From Palsa-513 sp050010595 (GTDB taxonomy: Bacteria > Actinomycetota > Thermoleophilia > Solirubrobacterales > Solirubrobacteraceae): a stretch of 64,000 bases of DNA. The notes under the pieces were generated by a model. That model was not told where the DNA came from, did no database searches, and saw only the letters and a program-made list of their open reading frames with translations. A program made the position numbers and the translations under genes. Location: the NCBI GenBank assembly GCA_050010595.1, contig JBEKKS010000008.1:1-64000 (forward strand), given 5' to 3'. This document shows, piece by piece, positions 26,633-34,985 of the stretch (the stretch's first letter is position 1; each line of letters opens with the position of its first letter).

Positions 26633-27705
26633 CAAGCGATCGCCGGCTCGATCAAGCCCTGGCGGAGCGCCGCGACGAGCGCAGCCGCGCGTGATGCCGG
26701 GACCCGCACGAGCGGCGCACCGCCAACGACGACGGCGCACAGCGCCGCGCCGCCGAGCAGATCAACGACGTAGTGCTCGCCCAGGTAGACCAGGGCGAAG
26801 CCCAATACCGCGGCATAGCTCGCCCCGACCAGCCCCGGCACGCAGCCTGTCTCGCTCAACAGCAACGCCGCCATCGAGGACGTGGCAAAGTGCAGTGAAG
26901 GCATCGCGGCGAGCGGATTACCGCCGAGCGCACTGTAGAGAGCGCCCCAGCGGTCCTGCCAGAAGCGCTCGCCGTACTCGACCATCAGGCGGCGAACCGT
27001 CAACGCGGTCCCTTCCGCGCACTCGCCGAGTCGACCACGCTCGGCGGCAAACCAAGGCGGCGCGGTCGGTGCCAGCCAGTAGATCACGGCGCCCGCGTCG
27101 AAGACCGCATAGGTCAACGCGGCCGCCCGCACGAACCGCTCGCGGTCACGCGAGCGGATATAGAGCAGCGACGCGTGCGGCGTCGCGAACCAGACCCAGT
27201 GGGCCCAGACGAGCACCTTCTCGAGCGAGGTGAAGCTGCCGTCCTTGTGCAGCGCGCGCTGCAGTCGCGTCGTCGGCAGCTGCCCGAAGCCGAGCACCCG
27301 ATCGAGCGCGATCGGGTAGTCGACGCGCACGCGCGCCTCGAGCGCCTGCGGATCGTCGTGCGGCATCTTGTAGGCGGCCAGGTATACGTACATCTGCAGC
27401 GCACAGACAGCCACGTCGCGGCCACGCTCACCGGGCCAGACGATCGCCGCGCCCAGCGGTGCGAGCGACGCTCCCCCGAGCACAGCGGCCGGGTGAAGGT
27501 TGAGACGCCGACGCACGACCGGGAGGGCGAGTCCGCCCGCGATCGCGGCGTAGCCGACCGCGCGCAGTAGCTGCCTGCGCCGACGAGCGCTGCGCCCGGT
27601 GGGTATCCGGTTACCGCTCAGGCCGCTCGCGCGAGCGCGTAGTCCCGCGCCTCCTCGACGAGCGCCGCGACGATCCGGCTCGCCTCGTCGGCCTCGGGAT
27701 GCCAC
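26632..27705 (-). CDS. PAP2-superfamily membrane phosphatase / phosphotransferase
   Basis: Membrane protein with PAP2-type motifs: AAMPSLHFATSSMAALLL (SxxH in P-S-L-H) and YLGEHYVVDLLGGAAL (GxHxxxD-like, here GEHYVVD). The preceding KMPHDDPQALEARVRVDYPIALDR resembles inositolphosphotransferase-type (AUR1/Ipt1) members. The GTG at 27705 would make the first ~30 Arg/Gly-rich residues overlap the upstream gene; the real start is probably later, but no ATG is available. It is coupled to the UPF0104 gene. Confidence 0.78.
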   Translation of the reverse strand: MASRGRRGEPDRRGARRGGAGLRARASGLSGNRIPTGRSARRRRQLLRAVGYAAIAGGLALPVVRRRLNLHPAAVLGGASLAPLGAAIVWPGERGRDVAVCALQMYVYLAAYKMPHDDPQALEARVRVDYPIALDRVLGFGQLPTTRLQRALHKDGSFTSLEKVLVWAHWVWFATPHASLLYIRSRDRERFVRAAALTYAVFDAGAVIYWLAPTAPPWFAAERGRLGECAEGTALTVRRLMVEYGERFWQDRWGALYSALGGNPLAAMPSLHFATSSMAALLLSETGCVPGLVGASYAAVLGFALVYLGEHYVVDLLGGAALCAVVVGGAPLVRVPASRAAALVAALRQGLIEPAIA

Positions 27706-28355
27706 TGCACGCCGAGGGCGAAGCGGTTGGCTGGGATCTCGATCGCCTCCGGGAGCTCGTCGACATCGGCCCAGCCGCTGACAACCAGGTCCTCGCCGAG
27801 CCGGTCGACTCCCTGGTGGTGATGTGAGAGCGTCGCGTGATGCTCCTCGCCGGCCGCCGCGGCCGCGAGCGAGCCCGCGGCCAGGTGCACCGGATGGTCG
27901 GCGCCGTCGAAGCTACCGGGAACGCGGAGATGCTCGCCGTGGCCGAAGTGCGTGGGGAGGTGCTGGATCAACGTCCCGCCGCGCGCGACGTTGAGAACCT
28001 GCATGCCACGGCAGATGCCGAGAAACGGGATGTCACGCTCGATCGCGCGGCGCGTCAGGGCGATCTCGAACTCGTCGCGCTCGCGCACCGAGTGCTGCGT
28101 CTCCTCTGCGCGCCGTGCGCCATAGAGCTCCGGGTCGAGGTCGGCGCCGCCGGCAAGCAGCAGACCGTCAACCAAGTCGAGGACGAGGTCTGGATGTTCA
28201 GCGACCAGCGGATCCGGCGGGAGCATCAGCGGCAGCGCCCCGGCGCGCTGGACGGCGAGGATGTAGCTGTGCGGAAGCAGCACGGCGGTCTGGTCCCAGA
28301 CCCCCCAGCTTGCCCGCTCGAGCGCGGTAGCCACGCCTATCCGCGGAATACGCAC
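27618..28355 (-). CDS. class-I glutamine amidotransferase-like hydrolase (PuuD / peptidase C26 type)
   Basis: This 245-residue protein has the nucleophile elbow FLGICRGMQVLNVARGG, with Cys in GICRG, and the C-terminal GVQWHPEADE carrying the His-Glu pair of the triad. The N-terminus LLLAGGADLDPELYG also fits. PuuD-type enzymes hydrolyse gamma-glutamyl amides such as gamma-Glu-GABA. The substrate here is inferred only by family. GTG start without a clear ribosome-binding site. Confidence 0.88.
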   Translation of the reverse strand: MRIPRIGVATALERASWGVWDQTAVLLPHSYILAVQRAGALPLMLPPDPLVAEHPDLVLDLVDGLLLAGGADLDPELYGARRAEETQHSVRERDEFEIALTRRAIERDIPFLGICRGMQVLNVARGGTLIQHLPTHFGHGEHLRVPGSFDGADHPVHLAAGSLAAAAAGEEHHATLSHHHQGVDRLGEDLVVSGWADVDELPEAIEIPANRFALGVQWHPEADEASRIVAALVEEARDYALARAA

Positions 28356-28456
28356 GGCTAAACCGTATCGTCCAGGCGCTTTCGCGGCCGACTACGCCCG
28401 CCACGCAAGGGCAATTGGCGCCGAACGCCGGTGCGTGAATAGAATCCGCACCGACG

Positions 28457-29374
28457 TTGCGAGGACACGTGCTTCAAGAGCTCCGCCGCCGCAGGACGCT
28501 TGGCGCCTTTGCGCTCTCTGCGCTGCTCGCACTCGCGCTCGCGCCGAGCGCACTCGCCAGTGCGATCGCTCCCGAGAAGGGCGGCTCGCCCGCCGCGAAC
28601 CACATCTGGAGCATCTACGTCATAACGCTGACGATCGCGATCATCATCTTCGTCGGCGTGGAGGGCACGCTCCTCTATTGCGTGATTCGATTTCGCGCCA
28701 AGAAGGGACGCGAAGCGAAGCAGCTCCACGGCAACACGCAGCTCGAGATCGGCTGGACAGTTGGGGCGGCGCTCGTGCTGGTCGCGCTTGCCGTCGTCAC
28801 CTTCCTCGACCTGCGCGAGATCCGCGACCCGGTGAACTCGGGGCCGAATGGCCTCAACCTGAGCGGCTCGGAGTACGTGACCACGGGCTCGCTCAAGCCA
28901 CCCAACGGACGGGCGCTCACAATCGAGGTGATCGGACAGCAGTACATCTGGCAGTACGTCTACAAGAACTACTCGCCGGGCCCGGATGGCCTCGGGACGC
29001 CGTATTCCTACTACCAGATGGTCGTTCCGACCAACACGACGGTGGTCCTCCACGTCGTCTCCAAGGACGTCGTGCACGAGTGGTGGATCCCGAAGCTCGG
29101 CGCGAAGGTTCAGGCAGTCCCGGGCTACACGAGCGAGACCTGGTTCGAGATCTCCAAGCCGGGCAACTACCTCGGTCAGTGCTCGTTCCTCTGTGGCCGC
29201 GGGCACGCGCGCATGATCGCGGAGGTCACAGCTGTCCCGCCGGCACAGTTCACGCATTGGATCCATATGCAGGAGACCTACCTGCACGACGCCGATGTCC
29301 AGGCGCAGGCTTGCCGCAAGGAGCTGAACGCGCATCAGGGTGCGCAGTCAGTCGAGTTCACGAAGAGCTGTTGA
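28457..29374 (+). CDS. coxB: cytochrome c oxidase subunit II
   Basis: Membrane-anchored CuA protein: a signal-like segment, two membrane segments (about residues 50-75 and 95-118) and a cupredoxin domain. CuA ligands are visible in HEWWIPKLG and CSFLCGRGHARM (two Cys, His, Met). QQYIWQYVY is the aromatic cytochrome c docking segment. Start is TTG 28457 or GTG 28469, the latter just after GAGGA. It is followed by ctaD. Confidence 0.95.
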   Translation: MRGHVLQELRRRRTLGAFALSALLALALAPSALASAIAPEKGGSPAANHIWSIYVITLTIAIIIFVGVEGTLLYCVIRFRAKKGREAKQLHGNTQLEIGWTVGAALVLVALAVVTFLDLREIRDPVNSGPNGLNLSGSEYVTTGSLKPPNGRALTIEVIGQQYIWQYVYKNYSPGPDGLGTPYSYYQMVVPTNTTVVLHVVSKDVVHEWWIPKLGAKVQAVPGYTSETWFEISKPGNYLGQCSFLCGRGHARMIAEVTAVPPAQFTHWIHMQETYLHDADVQAQACRKELNAHQGAQSVEFTKSC

Positions 29375-29390
29375 GTCAGAGAGGAACGCA

Positions 29391-31091
29391 ATGGCCACCG
29401 TAGCCCTCAACCCGGCACCGCAGATCGTCGCCCACCGCGTCGAGCCGGAGCCGAGCGGCATCATGAGCTGGGTCACGACGACCGACCACAAGCGGATCGG
29501 AATCCTCTACCTGGTCACGTCGTTCGCGTTCTTCATCCTCGGCGGCACCGAGGCGCTGATGATTCGCCTCCAGCTCGGCGAGGCAAACAACACCCTCGTC
29601 AGTCCCGAGGTCTACAACCAGCTCTTCACGCTGCACGGGACGACGATGGTCTTCCTGTTCATCGTCCCGATGCTCGCCGGCTTCGGCAACTACTTCGTGC
29701 CGCTGATGGTCGGGGCGCGCGACATGGCCTTCCCACGGCTGAACGCGCTCTCCTACTGGCTTTTCCTCTGCGGCGGAATCGTCCTCTACGCCTCGATCTT
29801 CTGGAGTCCGCCGGAGGCCGGCTGGATCACGACGGTGCCGCTCGCCGAGTCGACCTACCTGCCGTCCGGCGGCGTCGACGCGTGGATCTACCTCGTCCAC
29901 CTGACCGGTATCTCCTCGCTGCTCGGCGCGATCAACTTCTACGTGACGATCGCCAACATGCGCGCGCCGGGAATGAGCTGGTCGCGCCTGCCGCTGTTCG
30001 TCTGGTCGATCCTCGCTTACTCGCTGCTGCTGATCATCGCGATCCCGGTGATCGCCGGCGCGGTCACGATGCTCCTGCTCGACCGCCACTTCGGTACGCA
30101 CTTCTTCAACACGGCGGACGGCGGTTCCGCGCTGCTGTGGCAGAACCTGTTCTGGTTCTTCGGGCACCCTGAGGTCTACATCCTGATCCTGCCCGCATTC
30201 GGGATCATCTCCGAGGTCTTACCGGTGTTCGCGCGCAAGCCGATCTTCGGCTACAAGGCGATCGCCGCGTCGACGATCATGATCTCGTTCCTCGGCCTGC
30301 TCGTGTGGGTGCACCACATGTTCACGACGCCGACGCCACTCGTCGTACTGATCTTCGCGATGATCAGCTCGTTCCTGATCGCAGTGCCAACGGGGATCAA
30401 GATCTTCAACTGGATCGGCACGCTCTGGCAGGGCTCGATCGAGTTCAAGACGCCGATGATGTTCGCGGTCGGGATGGTCGCGCTGTTCACGATCGGCGGG
30501 CTGTCGGGGATCTTCCTCGCGACGATCCCGGTTGACTGGCAGCTGTCTGACACCTACTTCGTCGTCGCCCACATCCACTTCGTGTTCGTCGGCGGCTCGG
30601 CGATGGGCATCTTCGCGGGCATCTATTACTGGTTCCCGAAGATGACCGGACGGATGCTGAGCGAGCGCCTCGGGAAGTGGTCGTTCTGGTTCATGTTCTG
30701 GGGGATCCTGTTGACTTTCATGATCCAGCACTCGCTCGGGCTCGACGGCATGCCGCGCCGTGTCTACGAGTACCCGAACGTCGGCAATCTCCAGCTCTAC
30801 AACCAGATCTCGACGGTTGGCTCGTGGGTCCTCGCCTTCGGCGTCCTGCTGACGATCATCAACGTCTGGCGCTCTGTCAACCACGGGACTGTCGCCGGTC
30901 CCGACCCTTGGAAGGCCAACACGCTCGAGTGGTTCACCACCTCGCCACCGCCCGTCAACAACTTCGACGAGGTGCCGCGCGTGCGCTCCCTGGAGCCGAT
31001 GAAGGACATCCGGCGGGAGATCGACAGGCGCTCGCGGGAGACCGCGGACTCGCGCAAGCGTTCTCCTGCCGAGACGAAGGTGACGGCGTAG
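29391..31091 (+). CDS. ctaD: cytochrome c oxidase subunit I
   Basis: Heme-copper oxidase core of 566 residues with 12 membrane segments. Heme a ligand His82 in LHGTTM; the CuB His-Tyr pair in FGHPEVYIL; the HH pair in WVHHMF; HIHFVFVGG near heme a3; and TTDHKRIGILYL at the N-terminus. It is an A-type oxidase by the HPEVY tyrosine. The ATG at 29391 follows GAGAGGAA. Confidence 0.97.
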   Translation: MATVALNPAPQIVAHRVEPEPSGIMSWVTTTDHKRIGILYLVTSFAFFILGGTEALMIRLQLGEANNTLVSPEVYNQLFTLHGTTMVFLFIVPMLAGFGNYFVPLMVGARDMAFPRLNALSYWLFLCGGIVLYASIFWSPPEAGWITTVPLAESTYLPSGGVDAWIYLVHLTGISSLLGAINFYVTIANMRAPGMSWSRLPLFVWSILAYSLLLIIAIPVIAGAVTMLLLDRHFGTHFFNTADGGSALLWQNLFWFFGHPEVYILILPAFGIISEVLPVFARKPIFGYKAIAASTIMISFLGLLVWVHHMFTTPTPLVVLIFAMISSFLIAVPTGIKIFNWIGTLWQGSIEFKTPMMFAVGMVALFTIGGLSGIFLATIPVDWQLSDTYFVVAHIHFVFVGGSAMGIFAGIYYWFPKMTGRMLSERLGKWSFWFMFWGILLTFMIQHSLGLDGMPRRVYEYPNVGNLQLYNQISTVGSWVLAFGVLLTIINVWRSVNHGTVAGPDPWKANTLEWFTTSPPPVNNFDEVPRVRSLEPMKDIRREIDRRSRETADSRKRSPAETKVTA

Positions 31092-31094
31092 AAG

Positions 31095-32006
31095 ATGGCC
31101 GGCTCGCAAGCAAAGGCAGTGCCGGCCGTCGCTGCGCGCGAGCTCAGCCCGGGCCGCCAGCTGCTCGCCGACTACGTGGCACTGACCAAGCCAAAGGTCC
31201 AGTCGCTGCTGTTGCTGACGACGATCACGACGATGTACGTGGCCGCCACGCCGTCCCCGCTGCGCGTTGCGCTCACGTGCCTCGGCGGCTACCTCTCAGC
31301 CGGCGGTGCAGGCGCGATCAACCACTACTACGACCGCGACATCGACCTGAGGATGGCGCGTACCGCCGACCGGCCCGTCCCTTCTGGTCGCGTAGCTCCG
31401 AGGTCCGCGCTGGCGTTCGGGATCGTGCTGGCCTTCCTGTCGGTACTACTGCTCGGCACGACCGTCAACTGGCTCGCCGCGGGGCTCTCGTTTGCCGGAT
31501 TCGTTGGCTACGTGGGTGTCTACACGATCTGGCTCAAGCGCCGCACGCCGCAGAACATCGTGATCGGCGGTGCCGCCGGCGCCGTACCGCCGTTGGTCGG
31601 ATGGGCCGCGGCGACGGGCCACCTCGCGTGGACCGCCGTCTTCCTCTTCGCGATCGTCTTCTACTGGACGCCACCGCATTTCTGGGCGCTCAGCCTGCTG
31701 ATGAAGGACGAGTACGCAAAAGTCGGTGTCCCGATGATGCCGGTCGTCCGCGGCGAGGACGAGACACGCAAGCAGATCCTGATCTATTCCGTGCTGCTCT
31801 ACACCGTCACGCAGCTCCCGTTCTGCGCCGGCGAGCTCGGTGGCGTCTACCTCGCCGCGTCGATGACGCTCGGGCTGGCTTTCATCTACGCCGCCTACCG
31901 GCTCTACCGCGTGGCCACGCGGCGCGCGGCGCTGCAGCTGTACCTCTTCTCACTCGCCTATCTGGCGCTGTTGTTCGCTTCGATGGTCGTGGATACCCGA
32001 CTGTAG
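31095..32006 (+). CDS. ctaB: protoheme IX farnesyltransferase
   Basis: UbiA-type prenyltransferase that makes heme O for the oxidase. It has the two aspartate-rich motifs NHYYDRDIDLRMARTADRP and, later, DETRKQ in VVRGEDETRKQIL, plus TKPKVQSLLLLTT at the N-terminus and YWTPPHFW. 303 residues with about eight or nine membrane segments. It starts 3 bases after the ctaD stop. Confidence 0.96.
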   Translation: MAGSQAKAVPAVAARELSPGRQLLADYVALTKPKVQSLLLLTTITTMYVAATPSPLRVALTCLGGYLSAGGAGAINHYYDRDIDLRMARTADRPVPSGRVAPRSALAFGIVLAFLSVLLLGTTVNWLAAGLSFAGFVGYVGVYTIWLKRRTPQNIVIGGAAGAVPPLVGWAAATGHLAWTAVFLFAIVFYWTPPHFWALSLLMKDEYAKVGVPMMPVVRGEDETRKQILIYSVLLYTVTQLPFCAGELGGVYLAASMTLGLAFIYAAYRLYRVATRRAALQLYLFSLAYLALLFASMVVDTRL

Positions 32007-32018
32007 GATTGGCGCGAC

Positions 32019-32129
32019 ATGGACCGTAAGCTGGCAAACCGCAACATCCGCCTGGCGCTCCTGATCGGCGCCTTCTCGATGTTCATGTTCGGATTGACGT
32101 TCGTCGCCGCAGCGATCTGGGTCACCTGA
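32019..32129 (+). CDS. 36-residue single-span membrane protein in the oxidase operon
   Basis: The ATG at 32019 opens a 36-codon frame ending in TGA at 32127-32129, which overlaps the ATG of the next gene (TGATG). The product has a basic N-terminus (MDRKLANRNIR) and one hydrophobic helix. Its size and topology recall the one-helix subunit IIa of Thermus ba3 oxidase, but there is no clear sequence match. Placement between ctaB and the COX4-like gene supports a small oxidase subunit or assembly factor. Confidence 0.6.
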   Translation: MDRKLANRNIRLALLIGAFSMFMFGLTFVAAAIWVT

Positions 32130-32383
32130 TGAGCGAGCCCGACATCGATCCCGGGACGCAGACCGAGCCGGTCCCGCCGGCCGGTGAGGAGATCCACATG
32201 CCGGGACCGTCGATCCTGCCGATCCTGCTCGCGGTGGGCATCACGCTGTCACTGATCGGGGTCACGATCAGCATCACCCTCGTCGTGATCGGCCTCGCGA
32301 TCACAGTCCCCGTGATCTTTCTCTGGGTCCGCTCGACGGTGCGCGACGTCGCCGAGCTGCCGCCCACCCATCACCACCACTGA
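32129..32383 (+). CDS. cytochrome c oxidase subunit IV-like small membrane protein
   Basis: 84 residues: an acidic proline-rich N-terminus, the motif HMPGPSILPILLA, two membrane segments back to back (about residues 27-66), then a charged tail ending in four histidines. This resembles the actinobacterial subunit-IV-type proteins associated with aa3 oxidase. Coupled to the 36-residue gene before it. The C-terminal His run is unusual and could bind a metal. Confidence 0.7.
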   Translation: MSEPDIDPGTQTEPVPPAGEEIHMPGPSILPILLAVGITLSLIGVTISITLVVIGLAITVPVIFLWVRSTVRDVAELPPTHHHH

Positions 32384-32390
32384 GCGGTTC

Positions 32391-32852
32391 TCACTCGGAG
32401 GGCTGCTGGCGCTGCGGGCTGACCGTGGGCGGCACGTCGACGAGCGCTCCGTCCTCCGTCCAGATGCGCACCACGTCTCGCAGCGATAGGACGCCGACCG
32501 CCTCGGCGCCATCGAGAACGACGAGATGGCGGAAATCGCCGCGGATCATCGTCACCGCTGCCTCAGCAATCGTCCAGCCCGGCGCTGCGTAGACAACATC
32601 GTGGGTCGCGTGTGAGCCAACGAGCTCGACGTCCGGATCCTCCCCCACGCCGAGCGACACGAGCATGTCGCGTTCGGTGATGATCGCGAGCGCATCTCCC
32701 TCGCCGTCCTGGACAACCGCCGCACCAAGACGGCGCCGCGCCATCTGGCGCGCCGCCTCGCGCAACGTCGCAGTCCGTTCGACGGTGAGCACCGGTTCGC
32801 TCATCACGTCCCCGACCAGCGTTGAGTATGCCCCAGGGCTCGGCTGGCTCAT
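32391..32852 (-). CDS. tandem CBS-domain protein
   Basis: Two CBS modules make up almost the whole 153-residue protein. The first (VGDVMSEPVLTVERTATLREAARQM) ends with DALAIITERDML, and the second covers SHATHDVVYAAPGWTIAEAAVTMI to GVLSLRDVVRIW. Such stand-alone pairs bind adenosyl ligands and act as energy sensors. The partner is unknown. Its upstream region carries the shared GCCCGCAAACG motif starting right at the ATG. Confidence 0.92.
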   Translation of the reverse strand: MSQPSPGAYSTLVGDVMSEPVLTVERTATLREAARQMARRRLGAAVVQDGEGDALAIITERDMLVSLGVGEDPDVELVGSHATHDVVYAAPGWTIAEAAVTMIRGDFRHLVVLDGAEAVGVLSLRDVVRIWTEDGALVDVPPTVSPQRQQPSE

Positions 32853-32863
32853 GCCCGCAAACG
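32853..32863. promoter_or_regulatory. shared intergenic motif GCCCGCAAACG
   Basis: This 11-mer lies directly upstream of the CBS-protein ATG, in the 95-base divergent region with the zinc-ribbon gene. It is followed by ATC and AGTTTACGTGGGC, which forms an imperfect inverted partner. The same 11-mer is found at 21927-21937 and, on the other strand, within 1745-1756. Confidence 0.45.
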
Positions 32864-32947
32864 ATCAGTTTACGTGGGCGTGCGGATAGCGCGAACGCGC
32901 ACCCGATGCAGGTACGTTACGACCGTCCGCCCGATAGCATCTAGGGC

Positions 32948-33217
32948 GTGAGCAACGCCCAGCGCTACAGGTTCCGTGCGCCCTCGACGGGGCGTGAGCT
33001 CGTCATCGAGGCCCAACCCGACCGCGTGTACGTCGATCGCGAGACCGGCGAGCAGCTCGAGGTGGTTGCCAAGATGCTGCCCGTCGCGCCGTCGAGCTCC
33101 CGGCTTCCGTGGTCGGTCGAGAACCTGCGCTTCTGTCCCTGGTGCGAGCAGCTCGCCCAGAAGGACCTGAACGATTGTCCGACTTGCGGTCGCCGCATGG
33201 GACCGCTGGGTTCTTGA
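32948..33217 (+). CDS. small zinc-ribbon protein, 89 aa
   Basis: Two CPxC knuckles, Cys63-Cys66 and Cys77-Cys80 (RFCPWCEQ and DCPTCGRRM), make a C-terminal zinc ribbon after an N-terminal beta-rich segment. Function is unknown; it could be a nucleic-acid or protein-binding adaptor. GTG start. The stop TGA overlaps the TTG start of the following lipoprotein gene. Confidence 0.7.
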   Translation: MSNAQRYRFRAPSTGRELVIEAQPDRVYVDRETGEQLEVVAKMLPVAPSSSRLPWSVENLRFCPWCEQLAQKDLNDCPTCGRRMGPLGS

Positions 33218-33648
33218 GCGTGCGCGCGCGGCGCTCACGTCGAGCGACCGCCCTCGGCGTGACCGCTGTGGCGACCATCGCGATCGCCGGCTGCGGGGGC
33301 GTCACCGAAAAGGACCAGCTGCCCAAGAACGTTCCAAACATCGCTGCCCAGCCGACTGTCACCACGTCGGTGACGCAATCCATCGCGACGGGATCGAGCG
33401 GCACGACCGGTGCCACAGGCTCCTCGTCCTCGAGCTCCAGCAGCTTGAGCGCGAACACCGGGACGACGACGACAAGCTCGGCCGGTGGGGGGACCAGCGT
33501 CAGCGCCACAACGAGCCCGGCGACCGGCACCACCTCGTCAGGCACCGGCACAGCCACCGGGACGGGCACCGGGACCGCAACCGGTGGCGGCTCCTCAGCC
33601 CTCGGCGCAGGTGGCGGCGCAGCAGCACCGCCATCAGGCTCGACCTAG
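33214..33648 (+). CDS. Ser/Thr/Gly-rich lipoprotein
   Basis: After a basic start (RARRSRR) and a hydrophobic helix comes the lipobox IAGC, so the mature protein should be a lipid-anchored cell-surface protein. The rest is low complexity: runs of Ser, then GTGTATGTGTGTATGGG-like Gly/Thr repeats. It probably acts as a flexible spacer. Start is TTG 33214 (overlapping the previous stop) or GTG 33220. It is convergent with the next gene, 9 bases away. Confidence 0.65.
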   Translation: MSVRARRSRRATALGVTAVATIAIAGCGGVTEKDQLPKNVPNIAAQPTVTTSVTQSIATGSSGTTGATGSSSSSSSSLSANTGTTTTSSAGGGTSVSATTSPATGTTSSGTGTATGTGTGTATGGGSSALGAGGGAAAPPSGST

Positions 33649-33657
33649 GACTTCGTT

Positions 33658-34491
33658 CTAAGGCGTCGAGACCAGCAGCGCCGAGTAGGTCAGGCGGACG
33701 CCCTGGTAGAGACAGTAGTACTGCACCGTCGAGTTGGTCTGCTGGGCCGTTTGCGAGGAAGTGATCTTGCAGCCGCCCTTCGGCCGGCTCGAACGCCAGG
33801 ACGTGAACGCACCGTAGGCCTTGCCGGCCGCGTCCGACAGGGCGAGCACCGGCGCCCATGTTGGGACCGTCAGGGCGAGAATCTCGCCCTTCTTGACCGG
33901 GATGCTGTTCGCGAGCGGGAACTCGACCGTCTCGCCAAAGTACGGCTGGAGAGCTACCACCGGGCTCTGGGCGACCAGCGTGTAGTTGATGTGCGCGTGG
34001 GGCCGGAGGACCGCTATAGCGGCTTGGGCGTCGCCGCCCTCCGCGCTGTCGAAGTAAGCCGCCTGGCTCGTCGAGCCCTGCGTCGTTGCGTCGCCGAGCG
34101 TCACGGTCCACGCGACGATCGAGCCGTTGAGCGGGATCGTCGTCGGCGAGCGATCGCTGCCAACCTTGAGCTGGAAGCCGGTCGTGCGCGTCATTGCCAA
34201 GCACGGCGAGCCGGGACACTGCGGCACAGGCGACGTGCTCGTCGTCGTCCCCGTTGGGCCGGTCTGTCCCGTCTGTCCGGATGTCCCGGTCGTATTCGTG
34301 GCACCGCTCGTGCCGCTCGTGCCGCTCGTGCCCGTGTTGCCCACTGTAGGCCCGTAGACGACTATGTCGCCGGGGATGGTGCCCACCACGGTTTCGGTCC
34401 CCAGTGCGGACCCCGACGTCAGCAGGCCGAGCGCACTTGCGCCGGCGCCAAGCAAGATGATTGTGGCCGCTGCCACCAAGTTGCGTTTCAT
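33658..34491 (-). CDS. secreted protein with collagen-like GTS/GTG repeats
   Basis: A signal peptide (MKRNLVAAATIILLGAGASALGLL) leads into a 35-residue tract of Gly-Thr-Ser / Gly-Gln-Thr triplets, then a globular C-terminal domain of ~180 residues with Cys pairs (CPGSPC; a Cys in GGCK and one in YYCLY) that may form disulfides. I do not recognise the domain. It is likely displayed outside the cell. ATG 34491 chosen because the signal peptide starts there. Confidence 0.72.
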   Translation of the reverse strand: MKRNLVAAATIILLGAGASALGLLTSGSALGTETVVGTIPGDIVVYGPTVGNTGTSGTSGTSGATNTTGTSGQTGQTGPTGTTTSTSPVPQCPGSPCLAMTRTTGFQLKVGSDRSPTTIPLNGSIVAWTVTLGDATTQGSTSQAAYFDSAEGGDAQAAIAVLRPHAHINYTLVAQSPVVALQPYFGETVEFPLANSIPVKKGEILALTVPTWAPVLALSDAAGKAYGAFTSWRSSRPKGGCKITSSQTAQQTNSTVQYYCLYQGVRLTYSALLVSTP

Positions 34492-34565
34492 ACGGATGAC
34501 AACTCTATTCGCGACAAATTGTCGCGCGCTAGCGCCGCAACGCACCGTGCGAACGCGGTTGGCCG

Positions 34566-34976
34566 TCAATCCCGCAGCGCGGCGGCTGCAGCGGCGATCT
34601 CGCCGCCGTCACCTGGGGCGGGAGTCCACGGGAGGCGCAGCGGGTCGCCGAGGTAGCGCGGGATGACGTGAATGTGGAAGTGGAAGACGACCTGCCACGC
34701 AGCCTGCCCCGCGGAATGCAGGATGTTCACCCCGTCCGCACCAAGGCGCTTGCTGGCGCGATTCGCGACGTCCTGGGCAAGTAGAGCGCAGGCCGTCAGA
34801 TCCTCAGCCGAGATCTCGTGGATGTCGGCGACGTGCGCCCGGGGGATGACGAGCGAGTGCCCGCGCGTCGCAGGGTTGATGTCCGAGAACGCGAACGCGC
34901 GCTCGCTTTCGGCGATTACGTGCGCCGGGAGCTCGCCGCCGAGAATCTTGCAGAAGACGCAGTCCTCCGGGTGCAT
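34566..34976 (-). CDS. HIT-family nucleotide hydrolase
   Basis: Histidine-triad protein, 136 residues: zinc-site Cys6 and Cys9 in CVFCKI, DINPATRGHSLVIPRAH, and the triad His99-x-His101-x-His103 in FHFHIHVIPR. HIT/Hint enzymes hydrolyse nucleoside phosphoramidates. It is the last gene of the long minus-strand run beginning at rplM, 9 bases behind the CCA-type nucleotidyltransferase. Confidence 0.94.
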   Translation of the reverse strand: MHPEDCVFCKILGGELPAHVIAESERAFAFSDINPATRGHSLVIPRAHVADIHEISAEDLTACALLAQDVANRASKRLGADGVNILHSAGQAAWQVVFHFHIHVIPRYLGDPLRLPWTPAPGDGGEIAAAAAALRD

Positions 34977-34985
34977 GGCCCCAGC

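Noticed and set aside
33003..33569. Val/Pro-rich minus-strand ORF opposite the lipoprotein
   Set aside because: It mirrors the Ser/Thr/Gly repeats of the lipoprotein gene and has no signal or domain.
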